A stretch of DNA of 57,690 nucleotides from Nocardioides sp. (lineage in GTDB: Bacteria > Actinomycetota > Actinomycetes > Propionibacteriales > Nocardioidaceae), in the NCBI RefSeq assembly GCF_016462705.1, contig NZ_JAEMSS010000002.1, positions 1 through 57,690 on the forward strand, given 5' to 3'. The position numbers were made by a program, and so were the translations under genes. The notes below the pieces were generated by a model. It worked only from the letters and a program-made list of their open reading frames with translations, did no database searches and was not told the origin of the DNA. Of the stretch, positions 1-9,098 are shown piece after piece (position 1 is the first letter of the stretch; every line of letters begins with the position of its first letter).

Positions 1-1278
1 CCACAGGCCCGCGCTCGCCGCTGCCGGGGCGGGGACGTCCGCGGAGGAGGTCAGGCGTACGTCGGTGGCCGGCCGGGCCAGCAGCGCGACGTCGGCTGGG
101 ACTGGTGCCCGTGCCTGCGGGGCGGCGGCCTGTCGAGGTGCCTGCACCGGCACCGCCTGGCCGACCGGCATCGGTCGGCGGGTCGGGGGCGGCACGGCGG
201 TCGGTTCCGCCACCCCCGTCGGCTCCTCGACGGGGGGCTCGCCCGACGGCTCCGGCGCCCTGACGGGCGCGGCGGCGTCGTAGGAGACCGACAGCGGGAG
301 GGCGAGCTTGAAGGGGTCGGTGACGGCACCGCTCGAGTACCAGAACGCCGCCGCTCCCAGCTCACCGAGATAGTCCACGAACGACTGCGGGAACGAGCCG
401 GCCGCGGCCCCGGACGTCACCTGCGGCACCCCGCTCACCAGCACCCCGGCGTAGGCCGGGGTGGACACCAAGCCGGAGACGTCGCCCAGGTCGACGCTGG
501 GCAGGTCGGCGACCACGACCCGCCGGGCCGGGACCTCCTCCCAGACACCCTGGTCGCTCTGCGAGGACCGGTAGCCGTGCAGGACCGCGGTCACGGTGCC
601 GCGGCCGGCTGCCACGTCGAGGACCGGGTCGGAGACGTGGAAGAACGACATGCCGGAGTAGTAGAGGACGGTGACGTCGGCGTCCCACGCGACGTGAGCG
701 GTGCCGGCGTCGACATCGACACTGCCCGTGCCACCGCTCATCACGAACGTGTGGTTGCTGAACCGGCCCTCCGTCGGCGAGGTGAGCGGTGCGCCCGAGC
801 TGTCGTTGCCGAGCCCGGCCCACGTCGCCGGCCGCCAGGCCGACCCGTCCCACTTCTCGACCCGGGTGTTCCCCGCGGCGGCCTGCCACTGCGCCTGCGT
901 GATGGTCACCCCGCCCCTGCCGGGGTCGGGCAGCAGGCCGGCGGAGAAGAAGTTGAAGGTGCGTGGGGCGAACGCCTTGTTGTTGGACTCGTTGTTGACG
1001 CCCCAGCGCAGCACCGCGTCGGCGACGGTCACCCCGCCGTCCGTGGGTGCCGCGGTCGGCGTCTCCGTCGGCGTCTCCGTCGGTGTCGGTGTCTCCGTCG
1101 GTGTCTCCGTCGGTGTCGGTGTCTCCGTCGGTGTCTCCGTCGGCGTCGGTGTCTCCGTCGGCGTCTCGGTCGGCGTCTCGCCCGGGCCGTCGTCCGCGGC
1201 GGCCGCCCCGGCGACCATGACCACGCCGAGGGCCGCCGCGAGCAGAGTGAGGAGCACGAGCCGGAGCCGGTCAGTCAT
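1..1278 (-). CDS. HtaA-like heme-uptake surface protein, partial (C-terminus beyond window)
   Basis: Read by hand on minus strand from ATG at 1278: MTDRLRLVLLTLLAALGVVMVAGAAAADDGPGETPTETPTETPTPTETP... signal peptide, Pro/Thr/Glu repeat, then VTVADAVLRWGVNNESNNKAF...; open to window edge; adjacent to hmuVUT. Confidence 0.6.
   Translation of the reverse strand, partial: MTDRLRLVLLTLLAAALGVVMVAGAAAADDGPGETPTETPTETPTPTETPTETPTPTETPTETPTPTETPTETPTAAPTDGGVTVADAVLRWGVNNESNNKAFAPRTFNFFSAGLLPDPGRGGVTITQAQWQAAAGNTRVEKWDGSAWRPATWAGLGNDSSGAPLTSPTEGRFSNHTFVMSGGTGSVDVDAGTAHVAWDADVTVLYYSGMSFFHVSDPVLDVAAGRGTVTAVLHGYRSSQSDQGVWEEVPARRVVVADLPSVDLGDVSGLVSTPAYAGVLVSGVPQVTSGAAAGSFPQSFVDYLGELGAAAFWYSSGAVTDPFKLALPLSVSYDAAAPVRAPEPSGEPPVEEPTGVAEPTAVPPPTRRPMPVGQAVPVQAPRQAAAPQARAPVPADVALLARPATDVRLTSSADVPAPAAASAGLW
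1056..1180. repeat. 30-bp tandem repeat (about 4 copies) encoding TETPTETPTP-type units
   Basis: Unit gtctccgtcggtgtctccgtcggtgtcggt recurs with 30-bp period at 1061, 1091, 1121, 1151 with few substitutions. Confidence 0.85.
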
Positions 1279-2356
1279 GACGCCCCCTGCGCCGGGCCAG
1301 CAGCAGCCGCCCCAGGGCGAGCAGCAGCAGCACCCCCGCCGCCGCCACGAAGAGCTGCGCCGACCGGTCGTTCGACTCGCCGACGGGTGCGGGCGTCGCG
1401 GCCGTCACCTCGACGCCCGCGGCGACCCCGAAGCTCACGGTCGGGGCACCCTCGACCCCGAACAGCCGCAGCTCGTGGGTCCCGGCATCGAGGTCCGCGG
1501 GAAGTGTCAGCACGCCGGCGACCCTGCCGTCGTCGCCGACCAGGAACGGCCCCGCGCCAGCAACGCCGTCGTCCAGGACGGTGGTCACCTGCGCCCCGGC
1601 GGGCAGCCCGGCCGCGGCGAAGGAGAGGACGTGCCCGGCCCGGGCGGCTCCGCGATCGACGGCCAGGGTCGGGGTGACCGCGACGGCACCGCCCTTGCTC
1701 TTGCCGTTGCCCGTGGGCTCGGGGCCGGTCACACCGGTGGCGGGGGTGTCCGAGCCGGCCGCCGGGGTGACGCCGACCGACCCCGGCTGCTCGCCGGCGG
1801 CGTACAGGTCCTCCACCCGCACCGGCGTGAAGCTCTCGTTGCGCGCGTTGGCGACGCCGTGCGCGCCGACCGTGATGACCCCGCAGGTGACCTGGCGGCA
1901 GTCCACCGTCCGGGAGCCGCCGGTGCGGTCGTAGGCCTCGAACGTCGCGCCGGGGACGCGCAGGGTGGTCGACCAGGCACCGGCCGCCGAGATGGTGCCG
2001 CCGTTGGCCGACCCGGCGGTGTCCGAGCCCTGGAAGGCGACGAACTTCGCGAACCCCTGGTTGTCGCGGCTCTCCCCGTCGGGCACGTAGAAGTAGTCGA
2101 CGCCGGTCTGCCCTCCCTGGCTGGGCCGCCAGCCCGCCCGGACGGTGCCGAAGAAGACGTAGATGCCGCCGTGGCCGCCGTGGATCGACTGGAAGCCGCT
2201 GCCGCGCAGGGTGAGCGAGGTGACGTAGGTCGGGTCAACGGCGGCGTCGCCGTCGTCGTTCGCCACGTCCACCCGCGGCTCCGCGTGCGCCGGACCGGCG
2301 AGGCCGAGCAGGGCGAGCGTCGTGACGAGCGCGAGGGTCCGGCTCAGGGCACGCAT
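1271..2356 (-). CDS. Secreted, C-terminally membrane-anchored protein of heme-uptake locus
   Basis: 361 aa; N-terminal signal peptide, C-terminal LLLLALGRLLLARRRGRHD anchor; 8-nt overlap with downstream HtaA-like gene. Confidence 0.6.
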   Translation of the reverse strand: MRALSRTLALVTTLALLGLAGPAHAEPRVDVANDDGDAAVDPTYVTSLTLRGSGFQSIHGGHGGIYVFFGTVRAGWRPSQGGQTGVDYFYVPDGESRDNQGFAKFVAFQGSDTAGSANGGTISAAGAWSTTLRVPGATFEAYDRTGGSRTVDCRQVTCGVITVGAHGVANARNESFTPVRVEDLYAAGEQPGSVGVTPAAGSDTPATGVTGPEPTGNGKSKGGAVAVTPTLAVDRGAARAGHVLSFAAAGLPAGAQVTTVLDDGVAGAGPFLVGDDGRVAGVLTLPADLDAGTHELRLFGVEGAPTVSFGVAAGVEVTAATPAPVGESNDRSAQLFVAAAGVLLLLALGRLLLARRRGRHD

Positions 2357-3147
2357 GCGTCCTCCTTCTCACCCGCACCCGCGCGGGCCCGGACCGGGAC
2401 GACGACCAGCGAGCCGTCGACCCGGGTCACCGAGATCGGGTGCTCGTAGACCGCGCCCAGCCGCTGCGCGGTGAGCACGTCGTCGGGCGTCCCGTCGGCC
2501 GCGACCCGGCCCGCGTCCAGCAGGCAGACGCGGTCGGCGTACGCCGCCGCGAGGGACAGGTCGTGCAGCACGACGACGACCGCCGACCCGGCCCTGGCCG
2601 TGGCCCGGGCGACACCGAGGACGGCCTCCTGGTGCCGGATGTCGAGCGCGGCGGTCGGCTCGTCGAGCAGCAGGACGGGAGCCTCCTGGGCGAGCACGCG
2701 GGCGAACGAGGTGCGGGCCTGCTCGCCGCCGGACAGGGTCGGGAAGACCCGGTCGGCCAGCGCGTCGACGTCGGCCACGGTCATGACCGAGGCGACGACC
2801 TCGTCGTCGCGCTCGGCCTGCGGGGTCCGGTGCCACGGCGACCGGCCCATCCGGACGACCTCGGACACCCGGAACCCGAACGACAGGCCCTGGTGCTGGA
2901 GCAGGACGGCCCGGCGCCGGGCGAGCGCGGCCGCCCCCAGGTGCCGGACCGGGTGCCCGTCCAGGGTGACCTCGCCGGAGTCGGGCTCCACGTCCCCGGC
3001 GAGCACGCCGAGCAGCGTCGACTTGCCGGCGCCGTTGGGCCCGACCAGCGCGACGAGCTCGCCGCCGGAGATCTCGAGGTCGACCCCGCGCAGAACCGGC
3101 GCACCGCCGAGGTGGACCGAGACCGAGGCCGCGCTGAGGACGCTCAT
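2344..3147 (-). CDS. hmuV: Heme ABC transporter ATP-binding protein
   Basis: Walker A GPNGAGKST, LSGGEQAR signature, LLLDEPTAALD; start at MSVLSAASVSV overlapping hmuU stop. Confidence 0.85.
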   Translation of the reverse strand: MSVLSAASVSVHLGGAPVLRGVDLEISGGELVALVGPNGAGKSTLLGVLAGDVEPDSGEVTLDGHPVRHLGAAALARRRAVLLQHQGLSFGFRVSEVVRMGRSPWHRTPQAERDDEVVASVMTVADVDALADRVFPTLSGGEQARTSFARVLAQEAPVLLLDEPTAALDIRHQEAVLGVARATARAGSAVVVVLHDLSLAAAYADRVCLLDAGRVAADGTPDDVLTAQRLGAVYEHPISVTRVDGSLVVVPVRARAGAGEKEDACVP

Positions 3148-4232
3148 GCCCAGCCTCCGGCGGTGCGCCGGGCCCGGCGGATGAGCCAGAAGAAGAACGG
3201 GCCGCCGACCAGGGCGGTGAGCATGCCGAGCGGCAGGTCCGCGTAGTCGACCGCGGTGCGCGCCCACAGGTCGGCCAGCACGAGCAGCACCGCACCGCCC
3301 AGCGCACTGGCCGGGACCAGGAGCCGGTGCCCTGGACCGGCGACCAGCCGGACCAGGTGCGGCACGACCAGGCCGACGAACGCGATGATGCCGCAGAAGG
3401 ACACCGCCGCCGCGGTGAGCAGCGCGACCACGACGATGACCCGAAGCCGCAGCCGCTCGACGTCCACGCCGACGTGCCGGGCGGCGCGGTCCCCGAGCGC
3501 GAGCAGGTCGAGCTGGCGCGCCATGAGCAGCGCCGCGACCAGACCGACCGCGGCGATCGGACCGCTGACCGCGACGTACGCCCAGCGCGAGCCGTTGAGG
3601 CTGCCCAGGGTCCAGAAGACGATCTCCTCGCGGGCCTGCTGGTCACCGACGAACATGAGGAACGCGAGCCCGGCGCTGGTCATGGCGTTGAGGGCGACGC
3701 CCGTGAGGACCAGCGTGACCACCTCGGTGCGACCACCGTCCCGGGCGGTGGTGTAGACGAGCAACGTGGTCAGCAGGCCCCCGACGAAGGCGGCGAGGGC
3801 GATGGTCCAGGTGCCCGCGAAGGTCCAGCCGGTCACGATCACGGTGGCCGCGGCCAGCGCCGCACCCGACGAGACGCCCACGACGCCCGGCTCGGCGAGC
3901 GGGTTGCCGAAGACGCCCTGCATCAGGGCCCCCGCGGCCGCGAGCGCGGCACCGGCCAGCGCGGCCATCGCCACCCGGGGGAAGCGGACCTGCCACAGCG
4001 TCGTCTCGCCCTGCGGGTGGCTCGGCAGCGGTCCGAGGTCCAGCCCCAGCCGGTGCAGGACCGACCCGACGACCTCGGCCGGTGACACGTCCAGCTGCCC
4101 GTGGCCCGCGGCGACCACGACCGCGACGACCAGGGCGGCACCCAGCCCGCCGAGCAGCCCGACCCGGGCCAGTCCCCGGCGTACGCCGAGCCGAGGCGTG
4201 ACCCGCGCGCCCACCGGAGCTGCCAGCGTCAC
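3144..4232 (-). CDS. hmuU: Heme ABC transporter permease (FecCD family)
   Basis: 362 aa multi-TM, FRFPR-type QVRFPRVAMAALAGAALAAAGALMQGVFGNPLAEPGVVGVSSGA motif of FecCD permeases. Confidence 0.88.
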   Translation of the reverse strand: MTLAAPVGARVTPRLGVRRGLARVGLLGGLGAALVVAVVVAAGHGQLDVSPAEVVGSVLHRLGLDLGPLPSHPQGETTLWQVRFPRVAMAALAGAALAAAGALMQGVFGNPLAEPGVVGVSSGAALAAATVIVTGWTFAGTWTIALAAFVGGLLTTLLVYTTARDGGRTEVVTLVLTGVALNAMTSAGLAFLMFVGDQQAREEIVFWTLGSLNGSRWAYVAVSGPIAAVGLVAALLMARQLDLLALGDRAARHVGVDVERLRLRVIVVVALLTAAAVSFCGIIAFVGLVVPHLVRLVAGPGHRLLVPASALGGAVLLVLADLWARTAVDYADLPLGMLTALVGGPFFFWLIRRARRTAGGWA

Positions 4233-5323
4233 GACACCGCCTCCGGCGCGTAGATGGCCACGGCCAGGGCGTCCAGGACCGCGGCCGTGGTCGGGCCGAA
4301 CCCGAGGACCTGGGCGTCGTCCATGTCGACGAACCGCCGGTTCTGTCCCGCGGGCGTGGTGGCCAGGGCCGGCAGCCGCTCCAGCAGGCCGTCGACGCCG
4401 CCCGCCGACTCGAGGCCCTTGGTCATGAGCAGCACCAGCTCGGGCGCCGCGGCGACGATGCCCTCGTCCGTGACCGGGCGCATGCCCTTCCAGCCGATCT
4501 CCTCGGCGACGTCGTAGCCGCCGACGCCCTCGATCAGCTGGTCCGCGCCGGACCCGTTCCCGAAGAGGTAGTAGACGCCGGACTGCCCGCGGACGTAGAG
4601 GAAGACGGTGCGCAGCCGGTCACCCGGGTCGGTGGGAGCCACCGCCTCGACCTGGGCACGCACCTCGGCGACCTCGGTCTCGATCCGCTCGGCCAGCATC
4701 CGGCCCGCCTCCTCGACCCCGAGGGCGGCGGCCACCTCCTCGGTCAGGGAGCCGAGGTTGTCGAGCCCGCGGTGCGAGTCGGTGACGACGACGGGGATGC
4801 CCGCGTCCCGCATCTGCAGCACGACGTCCCAGGGGCCGAGCGAGGTGTCGGTCAGGATCACCGTGGGGTCGAGCTCGAGAATGGCCTCGGCCGCCAGGTC
4901 GTGGCCGACGGGGGTGACCAGGGGCAGGTCCGCGGCCTCCGCGAACTGGGTCGAGATGTCGCGGCCGACGACGTGCTGGCCCAGACCCAGCTCGAAGACG
5001 GTGCGAGCCAGGGTCCCGTGCACGTCCAGGGCGAGGATCCGGCTGGTGTCGGTGACGGTGACCCTCGTGCCCTGGGCGTCGGTCACCGTCACCGGGAGCC
5101 GCTGGTCGCCGACCGCGACCGGGTCGACGGGGGTGTCCGGGAGGACCGCCGTGGAGGGGCCCGTCCAGTCGCGCGGGTCCGCCAGCGGGGTCGCCTCCGC
5201 CAGCGAGACCGCGGCCGGCCGATCCGGGTCTCCTCCTTCCGGCGTCGCGGCGGAGGGTCCCTCCAGGCCACAGCCGGTCGTCAGCGTGACGACGAGCAGC
5301 GCGGCGAGCACCAGGCGGTTCAT
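4229..5323 (-). CDS. hmuT: Hemin-binding lipoprotein, ABC substrate-binding protein
   Basis: Lipobox VTLTTGC; periplasmic-binding fold motifs (RILALDVHGTLARTVFELGLGQHVVGRDIST, EIGWKGMRPVTDEGI). Confidence 0.85.
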   Translation of the reverse strand: MNRLVLAALLVVTLTTGCGLEGPSAATPEGGDPDRPAAVSLAEATPLADPRDWTGPSTAVLPDTPVDPVAVGDQRLPVTVTDAQGTRVTVTDTSRILALDVHGTLARTVFELGLGQHVVGRDISTQFAEAADLPLVTPVGHDLAAEAILELDPTVILTDTSLGPWDVVLQMRDAGIPVVVTDSHRGLDNLGSLTEEVAAALGVEEAGRMLAERIETEVAEVRAQVEAVAPTDPGDRLRTVFLYVRGQSGVYYLFGNGSGADQLIEGVGGYDVAEEIGWKGMRPVTDEGIVAAAPELVLLMTKGLESAGGVDGLLERLPALATTPAGQNRRFVDMDDAQVLGFGPTTAAVLDALAVAIYAPEAVS

Positions 5324-5350
5324 GACCCTCCATCGGGTTCGGGAGCGACA

Positions 5351-5369
5351 GTAGGTTAGCCTAGCCTTA
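5351..5369. promoter_or_regulatory. Candidate IdeR/DtxR iron box
   Basis: gtaggttagcctagcctta matches TTAGGTTAGCCTAACCTAA at 16 of 19 positions; lies between divergent hmuT and heme oxygenase. Confidence 0.75.
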
Positions 5370-5413
5370 CTAAGGCTCGCCTCACCGCCTCTCCCTCAGC
5401 CCCAAGGAGCACC

Positions 5414-6079
5414 ATGACCGCCGTGGCCTCACACCTCGACGTGCCGCTGTCGACCGCCATGCGCACCGGTTCGCAGGCCGAGCACGAAGCCGCCGAGGGT
5501 TCCCGGTTCATGACCGAGCTGCTCGCCGGACGGATCAACGAGGTCGGCTACGCGACCTACCTGCTGCGGCTGCGGCAGGTGTACGCCGCCCTGGAGTCGG
5601 TGCCCCGGCTGATGGGTGACGACCCCTACGTCGCCGCCGTCCACGACGACGCCCTCGCCCGGCTGGCCGCGATCGACTCGGACCTCGAGGCCTGGGCGTC
5701 GGGCGCGACGTTGCAGGCCCACTCCCCCGCCGCGACGGCGTACTGCGAGCGGATCCTCGACGCCCGCGCGTGGGGCGGTCTCTACGCCGCCCACCACTAC
5801 ACCCGCTACCTGGGCGACCTGTCCGGAGGCCAGGCGATCGGGCGCATCCTCGACCGGGAGTTCGGCCTGTCCGGCCGCGGGACGGCGTTCTACGACTTCG
5901 CCGGGGTGGGCAAGCCCAAGCCCTACAAGGACGCCTACCGGGCGCGGCTCGACGCCCTCGGAGCGAACGCGGAGGAGAAGCGACGGGTCGTGGAGGAGGT
6001 GAAGGTAGCGTTCCGCCTGAACCAGGCCCTCTTCACCGAGCTGGGACAGGAGATCGATGCCTTCCGCCGCGTCACCTGA
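5414..6079 (+). CDS. hmuO: Heme oxygenase (biliverdin-producing)
   Basis: 221 aa; RTGSQAEHEAAE proximal His region and GDLSGGQAIGRIL motif of heme oxygenases. Confidence 0.9.
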   Translation: MTAVASHLDVPLSTAMRTGSQAEHEAAEGSRFMTELLAGRINEVGYATYLLRLRQVYAALESVPRLMGDDPYVAAVHDDALARLAAIDSDLEAWASGATLQAHSPAATAYCERILDARAWGGLYAAHHYTRYLGDLSGGQAIGRILDREFGLSGRGTAFYDFAGVGKPKPYKDAYRARLDALGANAEEKRRVVEEVKVAFRLNQALFTELGQEIDAFRRVT

Positions 6080-6109
6080 CCGCACCCACCGTTCCGGCGG
6101 CCCGCGCCC

Positions 6110-6913
6110 ATGAGGGTGCTGGTCACCGGCGCCGCCGGCAGCATCGGGCAGGTCGTCACCGTGGGCCTCGTGGACCGCGGCCACGACGTCGTCGCCTTCG
6201 ACCGGGTCCCGGCACCCGACGGCATCGACCTCGCCTGGCACACCGGTGACTGCGCGGACGCCGACGCCGTCGCCGCCGTGTTCGCAACCGGTCCGCTGGA
6301 CGGGGTCGTCCACCTGGCGGGACTCCCGGACGAGGCCTCGCTACCGGACTCGCTCACCTCGCACACCGTCACCACCGGGGCGCTGCTCGACGCGATGGTC
6401 GACCACGGCGTCCGCCGGTTCGTCTACGCCGGCTCCAACCACGCGGTCGGGCGGACGCCCCGCCCCCGGGACACCGAGCTCACCGTCGAGCACCGACCGA
6501 GGCCCGACACCTTCTACGGGGTCGCCAAGGTCGCCGCGGAGGCCCTGATGAGCCTCTACGCCGACCGCTACGGGCTCGACGTCGTCTCCTGCCGGATCGG
6601 CTCGTTCGGTCCCGAGCCCACGACCGTGCGGCAGCTCTCGACGTGGCTGTCCCCCGACGACTGCGTGCGGATGTTCGAGGCGGCGCTCACGGCGCCGGCA
6701 CCCGGCTACGCCGTGCTCTACGGGATCTCACGCAACACCCGTGCCTGGTGGGACCTCGCCCCGGGCCGGGCGCTGGGCTACGACCCTCAGGACGACGCGG
6801 AGACGTTCTCGTCGAGGATCCCCACCCGGGCCGAGGACGAGGTCGAGTCGGCGTTCGTCGGCGGGCCGTTCGTCACCGAGGAGTTCTTCCGCCCCGCGCT
6901 CGACCGGTCGTAG
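6110..6913 (+). CDS. NAD-dependent epimerase/dehydratase (uronate dehydrogenase-like)
   Basis: MRVLVTGAAGSIGQVV Rossmann motif; YGVAK catalytic motif. Confidence 0.8.
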   Translation: MRVLVTGAAGSIGQVVTVGLVDRGHDVVAFDRVPAPDGIDLAWHTGDCADADAVAAVFATGPLDGVVHLAGLPDEASLPDSLTSHTVTTGALLDAMVDHGVRRFVYAGSNHAVGRTPRPRDTELTVEHRPRPDTFYGVAKVAAEALMSLYADRYGLDVVSCRIGSFGPEPTTVRQLSTWLSPDDCVRMFEAALTAPAPGYAVLYGISRNTRAWWDLAPGRALGYDPQDDAETFSSRIPTRAEDEVESAFVGGPFVTEEFFRPALDRS

Positions 6914-8109
6914 ACCAGGGCGGCGAGGCCGACACCGACGAGGACCATCGCCCCACCGATGACGAGCGTCCAGCGGGCGCCGAGCTCCTCGCCGATCAGC
7001 CCGATCAACGGCGCCCCCAGCGGGGTGCCGCCCATCACGACGGTCATGTAGAGGGCCATCACCCGGCCGCGGTAGGCCGGGTCGGCGGCCAGCTGCATGG
7101 TCGCGTTGGCGGAGTTGAGCAGGGTGATCACGAAGAAGCCGATCACCGGCGCGAACAGCGCGAAGGTCAGATAGCTCGGCAGCAGCCCCGCGACGATCTC
7201 GGCGACCCCGAAGCCGGTGGCCGCGAACAGGAGCAGCCGCAGCCGGATCCTCGGACGCCGGGCCGCGAGCAGGGCGCCGGTCAGGGACCCGACCGCGACG
7301 GCGGACCCGAGGACCCCGAACTCGCCGGCGCCCTTGTCGAAGACCTGGGTCGCCATCAGCGCGGAGGTGATCTGGAAGTTCATCCCGAACGTGCCGGCGA
7401 AGAACACGAGGACCAGCACCATCAGCATCGTCGGCTGCGTCCGCACGTAGCGGACGCCGTCGAGGAGCATGCCGGGGGCGCGTGGCTGGATGTCGGCCGG
7501 ATGGAGCTGCGACGCGTCCATCCGGCGCAGCTGCCAGATCACGGCGAAGTAGGAGATCCCGTTGAGCGCGATCACCCAGCCGGCCGCCTCGGCGCCGCTG
7601 CCCAGCAGCGCGATCAGCAGGCCGGCGGACGCCGGGCCGAGGAGCCGGGCCAGGTTGAACGCCGCGCCGTTGAGCCCGACCGCGTTGGTGAGGTCGTCGC
7701 GGTCGACCATCTCGGAGGTGAAGCTCTGCCGGGCGGGCCCGTCGAAGGCGGTGCCGATCCCGAACACGAACGCCAGCACGTAGACCATCCACACCTCGGC
7801 GTGGCCGGACACCGCCAGGGCCCCCAGCATGAGCGAGGAGATCGCCATGCTCAGCTGGGTCAGCTGGAGCAGCGCCCGCTTGGGGAACCGGTCGGCGATC
7901 ACGCCGGCGTACGGCGAGAGCAGCAGGATCGGCAGGAACTGCAGCCCGGTCGTGATGCCGAGCTCCGTGCCGCCGGTCCCCGGGAGGCTCAGGACCAGCC
8001 AGTCCTGGGCGACCCGCTGCATCCAGGTGCCGGTGTTGGAGACGACGCTCCCGGCGAAGTAGAGGCGGAAGTTGTGGTTGCGCTCGAGGGTGCGGAACAT
8101 CTGTGACAT
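6787..8109 (-). CDS. MFS transporter (enterobactin-exporter/DHA3-like)
   Basis: 440 aa multi-TM; FRLYFAGSVVSNTGTWMQRVAQDWLVL motif typical of this MFS subfamily. Confidence 0.85.
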   Translation of the reverse strand: MSQMFRTLERNHNFRLYFAGSVVSNTGTWMQRVAQDWLVLSLPGTGGTELGITTGLQFLPILLLSPYAGVIADRFPKRALLQLTQLSMAISSLMLGALAVSGHAEVWMVYVLAFVFGIGTAFDGPARQSFTSEMVDRDDLTNAVGLNGAAFNLARLLGPASAGLLIALLGSGAEAAGWVIALNGISYFAVIWQLRRMDASQLHPADIQPRAPGMLLDGVRYVRTQPTMLMVLVLVFFAGTFGMNFQITSALMATQVFDKGAGEFGVLGSAVAVGSLTGALLAARRPRIRLRLLLFAATGFGVAEIVAGLLPSYLTFALFAPVIGFFVITLLNSANATMQLAADPAYRGRVMALYMTVVMGGTPLGAPLIGLIGEELGARWTLVIGGAMVLVGVGLAALVYDRSSAGRKNSSVTNGPPTNADSTSSSARVGILDENVSASS

Positions 8110-8119
8110 ACGGTTTGGC

Positions 8120-8569
8120 TCAGGCCTCCTCGGCGAGTCGTTGGAGCAGGGGCGCCGCGGCGCGGAGCACGTCGCGCTCCTCCGCGGTGAGGTCGCGCAG
8201 CTGCCGGGACAGCCACTCGTCGCGGCGGCGGCGGTCGGCCAGCACCCGCTCGCGGCCGCGGTCGGTCAGCTCGACCACCACGACCCGGCCGTCGGTCGCA
8301 TGCGCCTTGCGCGCGACGTAGCCGCCCTCCTCGAGGGCGTTGATGTGCCGGGTCATGCTCGGCGGCTGCACCCGCTCGAGGCCGGCCAGCTCGCCGACCG
8401 TGAGGTCCCCGTGCCGGAACAGGTAGCCGAGCACGCTCATCGAGGCGATGCTCAGCTCGTTGCCCGGCTCCCGCTCGTTGGCGAGCCGACGGCGCAGGCG
8501 CATGACCGACAGCCGCAGCTCGGCGGCCAGGCCGGCGTCGGTGCGGGCAGCGCGTTGGACGGTAGGCAT
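8120..8569 (-). CDS. MarR family transcriptional regulator
   Basis: 149 aa winged helix: LTVGELAGLERVQPPSMTRHINALEEGGYVARKAHATDGRVVVVELTDRG. Confidence 0.88.
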   Translation of the reverse strand: MPTVQRAARTDAGLAAELRLSVMRLRRRLANEREPGNELSIASMSVLGYLFRHGDLTVGELAGLERVQPPSMTRHINALEEGGYVARKAHATDGRVVVVELTDRGRERVLADRRRRDEWLSRQLRDLTAEERDVLRAAAPLLQRLAEEA

Positions 8570-8572
8570 ATC

Positions 8573-8604
8573 GTTAGCCTAACTCATTACCTATGCTAAG
8601 TAAT
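8573..8604. promoter_or_regulatory. Candidate operator region: GTTAGCCTAAC palindrome plus ATTAC-N9-GTAAT inverted repeat
   Basis: Palindromes immediately upstream of the MarR start codon. Confidence 0.45.
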
Positions 8605-8634
8605 TCCCGATGTCAGGAAGCAGCGGTCCTCGTC

Positions 8635-8665
8635 TTGACCTGGAGCCCACTCCAGGCCTGACACT
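8635..8665 (+). promoter_or_regulatory. MerR-type promoter of merR-like gene (19-nt spacer)
   Basis: TTGACC-N19-GACACT with dyad CCTGGAG-ccca-CTCCAGG inside the spacer. Confidence 0.7.
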
Positions 8666-8671
8666 GGGCGG

Positions 8672-9064
8672 ATGGACCGCACCGGACTGACCATCGCCGA
8701 GGCCGCGGCCGAGACCGGCCTGACCGCGGACACGCTTCGCTACTACGAGCGCGGTGGGCTGATGCTGCGCCCGATCCCCCGCGCGGCGTCCGGCCACCGG
8801 CACTACGCCGAGAGCGACCTGACCTGGATCAGGCTCATCACCAAGCTGCGGTCCACCGGGATGCCGATCCGCGACGTACGCCGCTACACCGAGCTCTGCC
8901 GGGCCGGTGACGGCAACGAGGCCGAGCGCCTCGACCTGCTGCGCGCGCACCGCCAGGTCGTCCTGGCGCGCCTGGCCGAGGTCCAGGACCACCTCGGCGC
9001 TATCGACTACAAGATCGGGCTCTACGAGGACCGGCTCGAACGACCACTGCGGTCCACGGCTTGA
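8672..9064 (+). CDS. MerR family transcriptional regulator
   Basis: [26 protein letters not shown]...[14 protein letters not shown]. Confidence 0.92.
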   Translation: MDRTGLTIAEAAAETGLTADTLRYYERGGLMLRPIPRAASGHRHYAESDLTWIRLITKLRSTGMPIRDVRRYTELCRAGDGNEAERLDLLRAHRQVVLARLAEVQDHLGAIDYKIGLYEDRLERPLRSTA

Positions 9065-9091
9065 CCTGGAGCGCACTCCAAGGCGTTCAGT
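9061..9091 (+). promoter_or_regulatory. MerR-type promoter of aldo/keto reductase gene (19-nt spacer)
   Basis: TTGACC-N19-TTCAGT with TGGAG-cgca-CTCCA dyad, same architecture as 8635-8665. Confidence 0.7.
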
Positions 9092-9098
9092 GGTCGGC

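Noticed and set aside
701-2449. Long plus-strand ORF (582 aa) with VGVSVGVSVGVGV repeats
   Set aside because: Antisense shadow of the HtaA-like gene and its neighbour; repeat is the reverse reading of the PTETP repeat. High GC produces long spurious frames.
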